From positions 101,522-165,521 of the forward strand of contig CAJOND010000022.1 in assembly GCA_905236675.1 (NCBI GenBank): 64,000 nt of DNA. Reading direction: 5' to 3'. The notes beneath the pieces are model-generated. The model made no database searches. It saw nothing but the letters and a program-made list of their open reading frames with translations, and was not told the origin of the DNA. Position numbers and translations under genes: made by a program. Positions within the stretch are counted from its first letter, which is position 1. Every line of letters starts with the position of its first letter. Shown piece after piece: positions 44,428 to 52,773 of this stretch. The stretch comes from Candidatus Rifleibacteriota bacterium. GTDB taxonomy: Bacteria > Muiribacteriota > Ozemobacteria > Ozemobacterales > Ozemobacteraceae.

Positions 44428-44477
44428 ATGGCTAGAATTAGCTTATACTGTTTTATATATAAAATGAGATCTGAATT

Positions 44478-45566
44478 ATGAATATTTTACATATAGCTTC
44501 AATGGAAAATAATCCCTGTTGTGGTGTCGCAGTAGTCGTGCCACAGCATATAATAGCACAACAAAAATTGGCTGATGTAGTTTTATTGAATCTGCGTGAA
44601 GGTAAATATGTTGGTATTGAAAATCAGTATTTCTATCATAATATTTTTGATTTGCATAAAATTTTTTTAAAATTTGGTAAACCTGATTTAGTTGTTTTTC
44701 ATGAATGTTATAGATCAAAATATTTGTTAATTAGTCTAGTATTGAGGAAGAATCATATACCATATATTATTGTTCCTCATTGTGAATTAACAGTAGAAGC
44801 ACAAAATAATAAAAAAAGTTTCAAAAAGAAAATTGCTAATTTTTTATTATTTAATCATTTTATCAACCATGCTTTAGCTATACAGTGTTTATCAGAAAAA
44901 GAAATGAATTCTACTCTTTTTGGTTATAAAAAATATATTTCAACAAATGGAATAAATTTACCTTTTAAATATAAAAAAATATTTAATGAAAAAATAATAA
45001 AAATTGTTTTCATAGGTAGATTAGACATTTATCATAAAGGCTTAGATTTATTGCTTGAAGCTATAAAAAATAAATATGATTATTTAAAAAACAATAGTAT
45101 TAAAATATATTTATATGGTCCTGATTATCAAGGGCAATACATAGAAATAGAGCAACTTATCAATAGTAAAAATATACAAAAGATAGTGAGAATTAATCAT
45201 GAAGTTTTGAGTAAAGAAAAAGAAGAAATATTGCTAGAGGCAGATGTATTTATTCAGACTTCTAGATTTGAAGGTATGCCAATGGGGATATTAGAGGCTT
45301 TGAGTTACGGCTTGCCTTGTTTAGTAACTAGAGGAACTTCATTAGGTGAATTAATAGAAAAATACGATGCTGGTTGGGTTTGTGAAACAAATGCTGACAG
45401 CATAGCAGAATCTATTATTAGATGTATTAACGAAAAGGAACTATTTAATGTTAAAGGGCAAAACGCAAGAAAACTAATAGAAGAAAACTTCACTTGGAAT
45501 AAAGTGACAAGAGAAACTATTAATATTTATCAAAAATTAGCATATAAAAATATAATAAGGAATTAA
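44478..45566 (+). CDS. family 4 glycosyltransferase
   Basis: 362 residues, GT-B fold. N-terminal Rossmann half (NILHIASMENNPCCGVAVV), a middle linker, and the C-terminal nucleotide-sugar domain with IVFIGRLDIYHKGLDLLLEAI, then EADVFIQTSRFEGMPMGILEALSYGLPCLVTRGTSLGELI (the E-x7-E donor motif). Acts on cytoplasmic, lipid-linked polysaccharide. Complete C-terminus (VTRETINIYQKL). Specificity unknown. Confidence 0.9.
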   Translation: MNILHIASMENNPCCGVAVVVPQHIIAQQKLADVVLLNLREGKYVGIENQYFYHNIFDLHKIFLKFGKPDLVVFHECYRSKYLLISLVLRKNHIPYIIVPHCELTVEAQNNKKSFKKKIANFLLFNHFINHALAIQCLSEKEMNSTLFGYKKYISTNGINLPFKYKKIFNEKIIKIVFIGRLDIYHKGLDLLLEAIKNKYDYLKNNSIKIYLYGPDYQGQYIEIEQLINSKNIQKIVRINHEVLSKEKEEILLEADVFIQTSRFEGMPMGILEALSYGLPCLVTRGTSLGELIEKYDAGWVCETNADSIAESIIRCINEKELFNVKGQNARKLIEENFTWNKVTRETINIYQKLAYKNIIRN

Positions 45567-45585
45567 CAATACTAGGCATAAAACT

Positions 45586-46503
45586 ATGAATATTTTACTA
45601 TTAGCAGCTTTTTCAGATAAAAGTAATGAGAATAAATATGGTGGTGCTGAAAAAGTAATAACCAATTTAGCTAATTGGTTATCTGAAAATACTGATAATA
45701 AAATCATATTAGTATCAGTAGAAGGGCATGGTAAACCTTACCCAGTAAGTAAAGATGTTATTTATGATTCTTTTTCTTTAAATAAAAAAACTAACAAATT
45801 AAAAATACATCTTCAAATTTTAAAAAATACCATAAACGCATTAAATAAGTATAAGCCAGATATTATAATAAGTTTCAATATTTATCCTATTTTTTATGCA
45901 CAAATAACAAGTATATTTAAAAAAAATCGATTCTTCTATTCTGAAAGAAATGACCCTAGATTAGAATACGGTATTATTGCAAGATTAATTCGTTGGTTTG
46001 TTTTGAGAAGAGCCAATGGCATCGTTTTTCAAACAAAAGATGCAATGAATTATTTCCCAGAATATTTAAAGAAAAAATCAGTTGTAATACATAATTCCGT
46101 AAGTGTAGATAATAACAATTATCCTTTTCCTGCAAAAACAGATAACCATATTGTAACTGTTGGAAGACTAGCACCTCAAAAAAATCATAAATTATTGATT
46201 AAAGCTTTTAATCAGATAAAAGATTTGTATCCTGAAACTCTTTTGGAAATTTACGGGGATGGTGCTTTACGAGATGAATTACAGACTTATATTAATAATT
46301 TGAAATTAACTAATAGAGTCTTTTTGAAACAATCAAGACCAGATGTTTTAGATTGTATTTATGGAGCAAGATTATTTGTTTTACCTTCTCTATATGAGGG
46401 TATGCCTAATACTCTGATGGAAGCTATGGCTCTTGGAATACCTGTTATAACCTCAGATTGTCCTGCAATGACGAATATACAAACTAAGTTTTTTGATAAT
46501 TAA
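45586..46503 (+). CDS. family 4 glycosyltransferase, C-terminally truncated
   Basis: 305 residues. NILLLAAFSDKSNENKYGGAEKVITNL starts the GT-B fold; IVTVGRLAPQKNHKLLIKAFNQI, FVLPSLYEGMPNTLMEAMALGIPVITSDCPAM is the donor site. The usual end (G-x-LV-x2-D and about 60 further residues including a final helix) is missing: the frame stops after TKFFDN, and other frames nearby are also closed, so this is not a one-base slip. The E-x7-E motif is present, but the truncated lobe probably lowers or abolishes activity. Confidence 0.8.
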   Translation: MNILLLAAFSDKSNENKYGGAEKVITNLANWLSENTDNKIILVSVEGHGKPYPVSKDVIYDSFSLNKKTNKLKIHLQILKNTINALNKYKPDIIISFNIYPIFYAQITSIFKKNRFFYSERNDPRLEYGIIARLIRWFVLRRANGIVFQTKDAMNYFPEYLKKKSVVIHNSVSVDNNNYPFPAKTDNHIVTVGRLAPQKNHKLLIKAFNQIKDLYPETLLEIYGDGALRDELQTYINNLKLTNRVFLKQSRPDVLDCIYGARLFVLPSLYEGMPNTLMEAMALGIPVITSDCPAMTNIQTKFFDN

Positions 46504-46538
46504 ATGCCAGCTTAATAATTACATTAATAGTATAAACT

Positions 46539-48098
46539 ATGTTCAAAAATTTAAAAAATAATATATCTAATAATCAGCTTAAGTATGGTGCCATTCTGTC
46601 TTATGTTCAGATGGGGTTGAACTTAGTTTTTAGTTTGTTATTTACACCATATTTGATTAGAATGTTAGGGCAAAGTGAATATGGCTTGTACAACACAGTG
46701 TCATCAACAATAATGACACTTTCTATTTTAAACCTAGGCTTACACTCCGGCTACATAAGATATTATGCCAACTATAAGACCAACCAGAATGACGAAGCTA
46801 TTAGTAAATTAAATGGCTTATATATTTTAATATTTTCAATTCTTGGGTTATTTGTCTTGGTATGTGGACTTACGTTAAGTTTTAATCTTGAACAAATCTT
46901 CAACAAAGGTTTGACTAAAGAAGAATATGAAATAGCTAAAGTATTAGCAGTTTTAACGACATTAAATTTAGCAATTTCATTCCCTGCTAGCATTTTCCCT
47001 ACTATAATAACTGCTTATGAAAAATTTGTTTTTCTCAAAATACTTACCCTAACAAGAATAGTCTTATTTCCTGCTATTATGTTGCCACTACTTTTTTATG
47101 GCTATAAATCTATAGCTATGACTACAGTATCTCTAACCTTATCAATTCTTTTTAATATTACTTATTTTTATTATTGTAGGAAAGATTTAAATGTTAAGTT
47201 TTCTTTTTATAATATTGATAAAAGTATTATAGTAGGCTTGTTTACTTATACTCTTTTTATTGCAATAAATATAATTGTTGACCAGATTAACTGGAATGTA
47301 GACAAACTTCTATTAGGAAGATTTAAAGGAACTGTTATTGTAGCAATCTACTCTGTAGGATTCGGTCTTTATAATTTCTACGCCACACTGTCTTCTTCCG
47401 TTTCTGATGTTTTTACTCCACGAGTTCATAATATTATAAACTCATATAAAGACGATGAAGAAAAATGTAATTTTGAACTTAATTCTTTGTTTGTAAAAAT
47501 AGGTAGAATACAATTTCTTATAGTAGCTTTAATAGCCAGTGGAGTCATAATTTTTGGAAAACCCTTTATTGAATTTTGGGTTGGAAAAGGATATGAAGAC
47601 TCCTATTATGTTGCAATTGTTTTAATAGTTTCTGCTTCTATAAGCCTGATTCAAAACCTAGGTATAGAAATTCAGAGAGCCCAAAACAAACACCAGTTTA
47701 GAAGTATAGCATACATAATTATGGCTTTTGTTAATTTAAGCATGTCTATTTATCTTTGCCAACTTTATGGAGCAATAGGATGTGCTATAGGAACAGCTGT
47801 GTCTTTAATTTTAGCAAATGGTTTGATAATGAACATTTATTACCACTTAAAATGCGGCATTGATGTTATAGATTTTTGGAAAAACATAATTCGCATGTCG
47901 CTTGGTTTGATTTTGCCAGTTTCAATAAGCTTTTTACTGCCTAATTATTTTGATTATTATACAAAAACTGGTTTTGTTGCAGGAGTATCAGTCTATACGC
48001 TTATATATTGTCTATCAATGTGGTTTATTTCTATGAATCAGTATGAAAAGTCGCTTATTCCGTTTTTAAACAGATTTTGTAAAATAAAAGAAGGTTAA
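46539..48098 (+). CDS. Wzx-type polysaccharide flippase
   Basis: 519 residues with about 14 membrane helices of the MATE/Wzx family. The N-terminus LKYGAILSYVQMGLNLVFSLLFTPYLIRMLGQSEYGLY is characteristic. It moves lipid-linked repeat units across the inner membrane. Last gene of the cluster, followed by a strong terminator. No Wzy polymerase or Wza/Wzc export genes are seen in the window. Confidence 0.93.
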   Translation: MFKNLKNNISNNQLKYGAILSYVQMGLNLVFSLLFTPYLIRMLGQSEYGLYNTVSSTIMTLSILNLGLHSGYIRYYANYKTNQNDEAISKLNGLYILIFSILGLFVLVCGLTLSFNLEQIFNKGLTKEEYEIAKVLAVLTTLNLAISFPASIFPTIITAYEKFVFLKILTLTRIVLFPAIMLPLLFYGYKSIAMTTVSLTLSILFNITYFYYCRKDLNVKFSFYNIDKSIIVGLFTYTLFIAINIIVDQINWNVDKLLLGRFKGTVIVAIYSVGFGLYNFYATLSSSVSDVFTPRVHNIINSYKDDEEKCNFELNSLFVKIGRIQFLIVALIASGVIIFGKPFIEFWVGKGYEDSYYVAIVLIVSASISLIQNLGIEIQRAQNKHQFRSIAYIIMAFVNLSMSIYLCQLYGAIGCAIGTAVSLILANGLIMNIYYHLKCGIDVIDFWKNIIRMSLGLILPVSISFLLPNYFDYYTKTGFVAGVSVYTLIYCLSMWFISMNQYEKSLIPFLNRFCKIKEG

Positions 48099-48136
48099 CG
48101 ATAGATTTATTGAAAAGCCTTTTCTAGTCATAAAAG

Positions 48137-48177
48137 AACCGCCTCAAAATCAAATTTGAGGCGGTTTCTGTTTTTTT
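48137..48177 (+). terminator. intrinsic terminator of the polysaccharide cluster
   Basis: AACCGCCTCAAA (48137-48148) pairs with TTTGAGGCGGTT (48155-48166), followed by a T run at 48171-48177. Confidence 0.9.
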
Positions 48178-48207
48178 ATTACTTCGGCTGTTTAAGATGA
48201 AAAATAC

Positions 48208-48247
48208 TGGATTGCCACGGCTCTTTCAGAGCCTCGCAATGACGAAC
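48208..48247. repeat. palindromic GGATTGCCACGG...TCGCAATGACG repeat
   Basis: ATTGCCACGGCTC and GAGCCTCGCAAT (48211-48240) pair around TTTCA. The ATTGC...GCAATGACG frame is of a repeat family I recognise as widespread in several bacterial phyla; here it sits alone between convergent terminator and glgB end. Confidence 0.65.
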
Positions 48248-48282
48248 TAGAACACAGAAATTCTCATCTTAGAAATAAAACT

Positions 48283-50502
48283 TTATTTAGTGAGTTTGAA
48301 ACCTACTACAGCAAGCGGTGGAACTTCGATACAAATTGAATGTTCACGACCATTGCAACCATAGAGTTCACTCCATCTTCCACCATAGTTACCTATGTTA
48401 GAACCGAAATACATTTCTGAATCAGAATTTAATATTTCCTGATAGAAGCCATCTCTTGGAACACCTACACGATAATTGCTGTGAGGAACTGGAGTAAAGT
48501 TGGCAACATAAAGAGTTATATCGTCATCACTTTCACCTTTTCTTATCCAGCTAATTACGCTTTCGTCTACGTTGTCGAAGCTTATCCATTCAAAGCCTGA
48601 ACCGTCACAGTCTTTTCTATAAAGAGAAGGTTCTGTTCTATACAAATAGTTGAGATGACCAATAAGGCTCTTTACACCACGGTTAGAATCAAATTCTAAA
48701 AGGTGCCAATCAAGGCTTTGGTTAGAATTCCATTCATTCCACTGACCGAAGTCAGAACCCATGAATACAAGTTTCTTACCAGGCATTGTCCACATCATAC
48801 TAAACAAAAGTCTCAAGTTAGCAAACTTCTGCCAGAAATCACCAGGCATCTTGTTAATAAGGTTGCCTTTTCCATGAACAACTTCATCGTGAGAAAGAAC
48901 ATAAATGAAGTTTTCGTTGAAAGCATAAATCAACGGGAAGGTAAGATTGTTGTGATGATATTTTCTGTAGATTGGGTCTTTCTGGAAATAGCTGAGAGTA
49001 TCGTTCATCCAGCCCATGTTCCACTTGAAAGTAAAACCTAGACCACCTTCTGCTGCTGGTCTTGAAACCATTGGGAATGCAGTAGATTCTTCTGCAATAT
49101 TCATAGTGCCTGGATGCAATTCCTGGCAAACAGTGTTCATCTGTCTTAAGAAGTCGATTGCTTCTAAATTTTCACGTCCACCAAACTTGTTGGGAACCCA
49201 TTCATTAGCTTTTCTTGAATAGTCTAAGTAAAGCATTGAAGCAACAGCATCAACTCTCAAACCATCTGCATGATATTTATCTAACCAGAACAATGCACTG
49301 CTGATCAGGAAATTTCTAACTTCATTTCTACCAAAGTTGAATATTAAAGTGCCCCAGTCTTTGTGTTCACCCTGTCTTGGGTCAGCATGTTCAAAAAGAG
49401 CAGTTCCGTCGAATTTTGCAAGACCGTGAGAATCTTTGGGGAAGTGAGCTGGAACCCAGTCTAATATTACGCCGATTCCTTCTTTATGCATATAGTCTAC
49501 GAAATACATAAATTCTTTTGGATTACCGAAACGGCTTGTTGGTGCAAAATAACCAGTTACCTGATAACCCCAGGAAATATCTAATGGGTGTTCTGTTACA
49601 GGAAGCAGTTCAACGTGAGTATAGCCCTGTTCCTTAACGTAATCAGCTATTATTGGAGCTAATTCACGATAGGTAAGGAAACGGTTACCTTCTTCAGCAT
49701 TACGCATAAAAGAACCAAGATGACATTCATAAATAGAAACCGGTTCTTTATGCCAATCCTTTTCGGCTCTTGAAGTCATCCATTCGTTATCGTTCCACTG
49801 ATAACCGCTTAAATCATAAATCTTACTGGCAGTTTTTGGTCTAACTTCTGCATAGAAAGCAAATGGGTCACATTTTTCTAACAGAGCACCGTCTTTGGTC
49901 TTTATTTCAAACTTGTAATTCTGACCTGTCTGCAAACCAGGAATAAATATTTCCCAAACGCCAGAAGTGCCTAAGCTTCTCATTACGTGACGGCGACCGT
50001 CCCATCTGTTGAAGTCACCTATTACGCTGACACGGCGCGCATTTGGAGCCCAAACTGCAAAAGAAACACCGCCCAGTTTGTCTTTGAAATAATCAAAGTA
50101 TCTTATGTGAGCACCAAGTTTTTCATAAAGTTCATGGTGATTGCCCTGGCTGAAATAATATTGGTCCATTTCACCAATTGTTGGCATAAAAGCATAAGAA
50201 TCATAAAATTCAGCACTTGCGCCATTTTCGTAATAACTTTTAATACGATATGGGAAAACCTGAGTTCTTTCAGTGATTACAGCTTCAAAAAATCCTGCGT
50301 CATGAAGCTTTTCCATTTTAAAAGCAGTGCCAGTATTTAAATCGATAACTTCAGCTTTAACTGCATCTGGTAAAAAGGCTCTTACGGCAACAACCTTCTT
50401 GCCTTCTTGTTCACATTCATGAGCACCTAAAACCTGATAGGGATCATGATGATTTGTACCGATAATCAAATCAATTTCGTTCTGACCAACAATCTGAGTC
50501 AT
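48283..50502 (-). CDS. glgB: 1,4-alpha-glucan branching enzyme GlgB
   Basis: 739 residues. N-terminal carbohydrate-binding (CBM48) domains (about 1-240), then a GH13 barrel: DWVPAHFP (346), nucleophile Asp418 in [10 protein letters not shown], acid Glu near 471 in NIAEEST and [11 protein letters not shown]. It cuts alpha-1,4 chains and forms alpha-1,6 branches in glycogen. A ribosome site AGGAGATAAGTA precedes ATG 50502. The phosphorylase at 55195 would degrade the same polymer. Intact. Confidence 0.97.
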   Translation of the reverse strand: MTQIVGQNEIDLIIGTNHHDPYQVLGAHECEQEGKKVVAVRAFLPDAVKAEVIDLNTGTAFKMEKLHDAGFFEAVITERTQVFPYRIKSYYENGASAEFYDSYAFMPTIGEMDQYYFSQGNHHELYEKLGAHIRYFDYFKDKLGGVSFAVWAPNARRVSVIGDFNRWDGRRHVMRSLGTSGVWEIFIPGLQTGQNYKFEIKTKDGALLEKCDPFAFYAEVRPKTASKIYDLSGYQWNDNEWMTSRAEKDWHKEPVSIYECHLGSFMRNAEEGNRFLTYRELAPIIADYVKEQGYTHVELLPVTEHPLDISWGYQVTGYFAPTSRFGNPKEFMYFVDYMHKEGIGVILDWVPAHFPKDSHGLAKFDGTALFEHADPRQGEHKDWGTLIFNFGRNEVRNFLISSALFWLDKYHADGLRVDAVASMLYLDYSRKANEWVPNKFGGRENLEAIDFLRQMNTVCQELHPGTMNIAEESTAFPMVSRPAAEGGLGFTFKWNMGWMNDTLSYFQKDPIYRKYHHNNLTFPLIYAFNENFIYVLSHDEVVHGKGNLINKMPGDFWQKFANLRLLFSMMWTMPGKKLVFMGSDFGQWNEWNSNQSLDWHLLEFDSNRGVKSLIGHLNYLYRTEPSLYRKDCDGSGFEWISFDNVDESVISWIRKGESDDDITLYVANFTPVPHSNYRVGVPRDGFYQEILNSDSEMYFGSNIGNYGGRWSELYGCNGREHSICIEVPPLAVVGFKLTK

Positions 50503-50874
50503 TACTTATCTCCTATGAATTTTATAAATTCTTAATTGAATACAGTTTACAATAAACTTTATAATATAACAATATTTTTATTGATTAGGATATAGAGAGA
50601 ATTGAGATGTGAAATTTAAAATATAAGACCATAAATGGAGATTTAAGAAAGGTAATTATTGTAATTGGTAATTACTAGGCAAAGCCTCTTTTAGAGATAA
50701 GAGAAGTCTACACATTTGTCATAATAAGTATAGCGTATGGGCATTAGCCCTGAAAGCTATACGTTTATGACAATGGGTAGACTGCAAACAAATAGATTGA
50801 GCAAGCTGCTGTCCGATAAAGTCTAAAGTATTACGCCAAGCTCCGCTTGGCTCTTCAATCTTCAATCTTATATC
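50503..50874. other. 372-bp spacer with two palindromes
   Basis: Upstream half holds the likely glgB promoter region (AT-rich, 50520-50640). A long imperfect palindrome lies at 50705-50783: the outer arm AGTCTAC...GTATAGC (50705-50734) matches the opposite arm GCTATACG...GTAGACT with small bulges, and GGGC-ATTA-GCCC is nested at its centre. A second hairpin GCCAAGC-TCC-GCTTGGC is at 50835-50851, near the 3' end of the phosphodiesterase gene on the minus strand. Confidence 0.7.
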
Positions 50875-51387
50875 TTATATCTCAACAATACTTAGCTTCC
50901 CGTTGTCGTAAATCGCAACTGACGGCGGTTTGCCATCTTTAGGTAGTGCACAGGAACCAGGATTGCATATTGTAAGATTATCTATTTTGCTAATTCCTGA
51001 TACATGGGTGTGCCCAGAGAAGAAATAGCTGATCCCATAAAGTTTTGGTAAGTTTTCGGGACTGTAGATATGACCATGTGTGATGAAAAGCTTTTTGTCG
51101 CCATCCACCAACATTATGTATTCACCCATGCAAGGAAATTCCAGTAACATCTGGTCTATTTCTGCATCACAGTTACCTCTGACGGCTATAATCTTATCTT
51201 TTATTGAGTTAAGTGCTTCTGCTACTCCTTTAGGGTTATGTCCTTCAGGAAGAGGATTGCGAGGACCGTGATACAAAACATCGCCTAGTAAGAGCATATA
51301 TTCGCAATTTTCTTTTTTATATAATTCAATGGCTTTTTTTGCTGCAGTTTCGGAGCCATGAATATCGGATACAATTATTAATTTCAT
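50875..51387 (-). CDS. yfcE: metallophosphoesterase, YfcE/MJ0936 family
   Basis: 170 residues. Di-metal motifs in order: SDIHG (8-12), LLGDVLYHGPRNP (34), GNCDAE (72), ITHGHIY (105) and GHTHVSG (131). Predicted phosphodiesterase on small phosphodiesters; natural substrate unknown. Cytoplasmic. Ends in the repeat-rich spacer and lies 31 bases before the thiolase gene on the same strand. Confidence 0.92.
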   Translation of the reverse strand: MKLIIVSDIHGSETAAKKAIELYKKENCEYMLLLGDVLYHGPRNPLPEGHNPKGVAEALNSIKDKIIAVRGNCDAEIDQMLLEFPCMGEYIMLVDGDKKLFITHGHIYSPENLPKLYGISYFFSGHTHVSGISKIDNLTICNPGSCALPKDGKPPSVAIYDNGKLSIVEI

Positions 51388-51418
51388 TTTTTTTACCTTA
51401 TTTTCTAACTTTCAACAT

Positions 51419-52603
51419 TCAGTTTTCAACTAATTCCACACACATTGCTACACCCATACCGCCACCAACGCAGAGTGTTGCTAAGCCTTTGCGCAAACCA
51501 GAATGTTTAAGTTCGTAAAGCAAAGTGACTAGTATTCTAGCTCCAGAACAGCCAATGGGGTGACCTAATGCTACAGCTCCACCATTAACATTTACTATTG
51601 CAGGGTCTAATCCTAAATCTTTGATTACTGCTAAAGATTGAGTAGCAAAGGCTTCGTTTGCTTCAACTCTTTCCAAGTCTTTAACCTGCCAATTCGCTTT
51701 TTCTAAAGCCTTTTTACTTGAAGTTATCGGACCTAATCCCATTACAGCAGGATCTAACCCAGTAGTTGCATAGGAAACTATCTTAGCAATAGGAGTAAGA
51801 TTATTCTTTTTTATAAATTCTCCTGAAGCAAGCACTACAGCAGCAGCTCCATCGTTTACACCAGAAGCATTACCTGCGGTGACTATTCCATCTTTTTTAA
51901 ATGCCGGCTTTAGTTTTGCCAAAGCTTCAAGACTTGTATCAGCTCTGAAATGTTCATCTTTTTTGAAAACAACAGGTTCGCCTTTTCTTTGAGGTATTTC
52001 TACAGGAACAACTTCTTCGTCAAATTTACCATCTTCCCATGCTTTTGCTGCTTTTTTATGACTTTCATAAGAAAATTTGTCTATATCTTCACGAGTAAGC
52101 TTATATATTTCAGCCACCCTTTCGGCAGTAAGCCCCATATGTTCACCAGAAAAAGCATCTGTCAAACCGTCTAATACGGCTGAATCTGCAAAAGTCATGG
52201 CACCTAGCTTTATACCTCCTCGTATAGTAGCAACATGTGGAGCCATGCTCATGCTTTCCATTCCACCAGCAATAATACAATCAGCACTTCCAGCTTTAAT
52301 CATATCTGCAGCTAAAGTAATTGTTTTAAGACCAGAACCACAAATCTGATTGACTGTCCATGCTGGAACTGAATTTGGAATACCTGCATTTATTGCTGCC
52401 TGTCTGCCAGGCCCCTGTCCTTGTCCCGCTGTAAGCACATTGCCCATAATAACTTCATCTATCATTTCTGGTTCAACTTTTGCTCTTTTTAAAGCTTCTT
52501 TTATAACTATAGAACCTAATTTATGAGCAGGTGTATTTTTTAATGTCCCCATAACAGTGCCAATTGCAGTTCTTGCTGCACCTAATATATATACTTCAGT
52601 CAT
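51419..52603 (-). CDS. thlA: acetyl-CoA acetyltransferase (thiolase)
   Basis: 394 residues. Condenses two acetyl-CoA to acetoacetyl-CoA or the reverse. Catalytic Cys88 in VNQICGSG, GGMESMS, His near 350 in GGAVALGHPIGCSGAR and the second Cys in LCVGGGMG. Ribosome site AAGGAGAATGAA. No partner HBD or crotonase is next to it, so its pathway (butyrate-type fermentation, PHB or isoprenoid supply) cannot be assigned. Symbol given as the usual biosynthetic thiolase name. Confidence 0.93.
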   Translation of the reverse strand: MTEVYILGAARTAIGTVMGTLKNTPAHKLGSIVIKEALKRAKVEPEMIDEVIMGNVLTAGQGQGPGRQAAINAGIPNSVPAWTVNQICGSGLKTITLAADMIKAGSADCIIAGGMESMSMAPHVATIRGGIKLGAMTFADSAVLDGLTDAFSGEHMGLTAERVAEIYKLTREDIDKFSYESHKKAAKAWEDGKFDEEVVPVEIPQRKGEPVVFKKDEHFRADTSLEALAKLKPAFKKDGIVTAGNASGVNDGAAAVVLASGEFIKKNNLTPIAKIVSYATTGLDPAVMGLGPITSSKKALEKANWQVKDLERVEANEAFATQSLAVIKDLGLDPAIVNVNGGAVALGHPIGCSGARILVTLLYELKHSGLRKGLATLCVGGGMGVAMCVELVEN

Positions 52604-52773
52604 TTCATTCTCCTTGAGTTTTATCCCCTATATTATATAGTGGAAAACAAATAGAAACAATTATTTTGTTAGAGGGGATTAGGGATTAATGGATTAAGAA
52701 ATTAAAAAATTAACAAAAGGATTTCTAAATATAGTAGAATATATTTGTAATCTAAAATAAATAAGGTAGTTTA

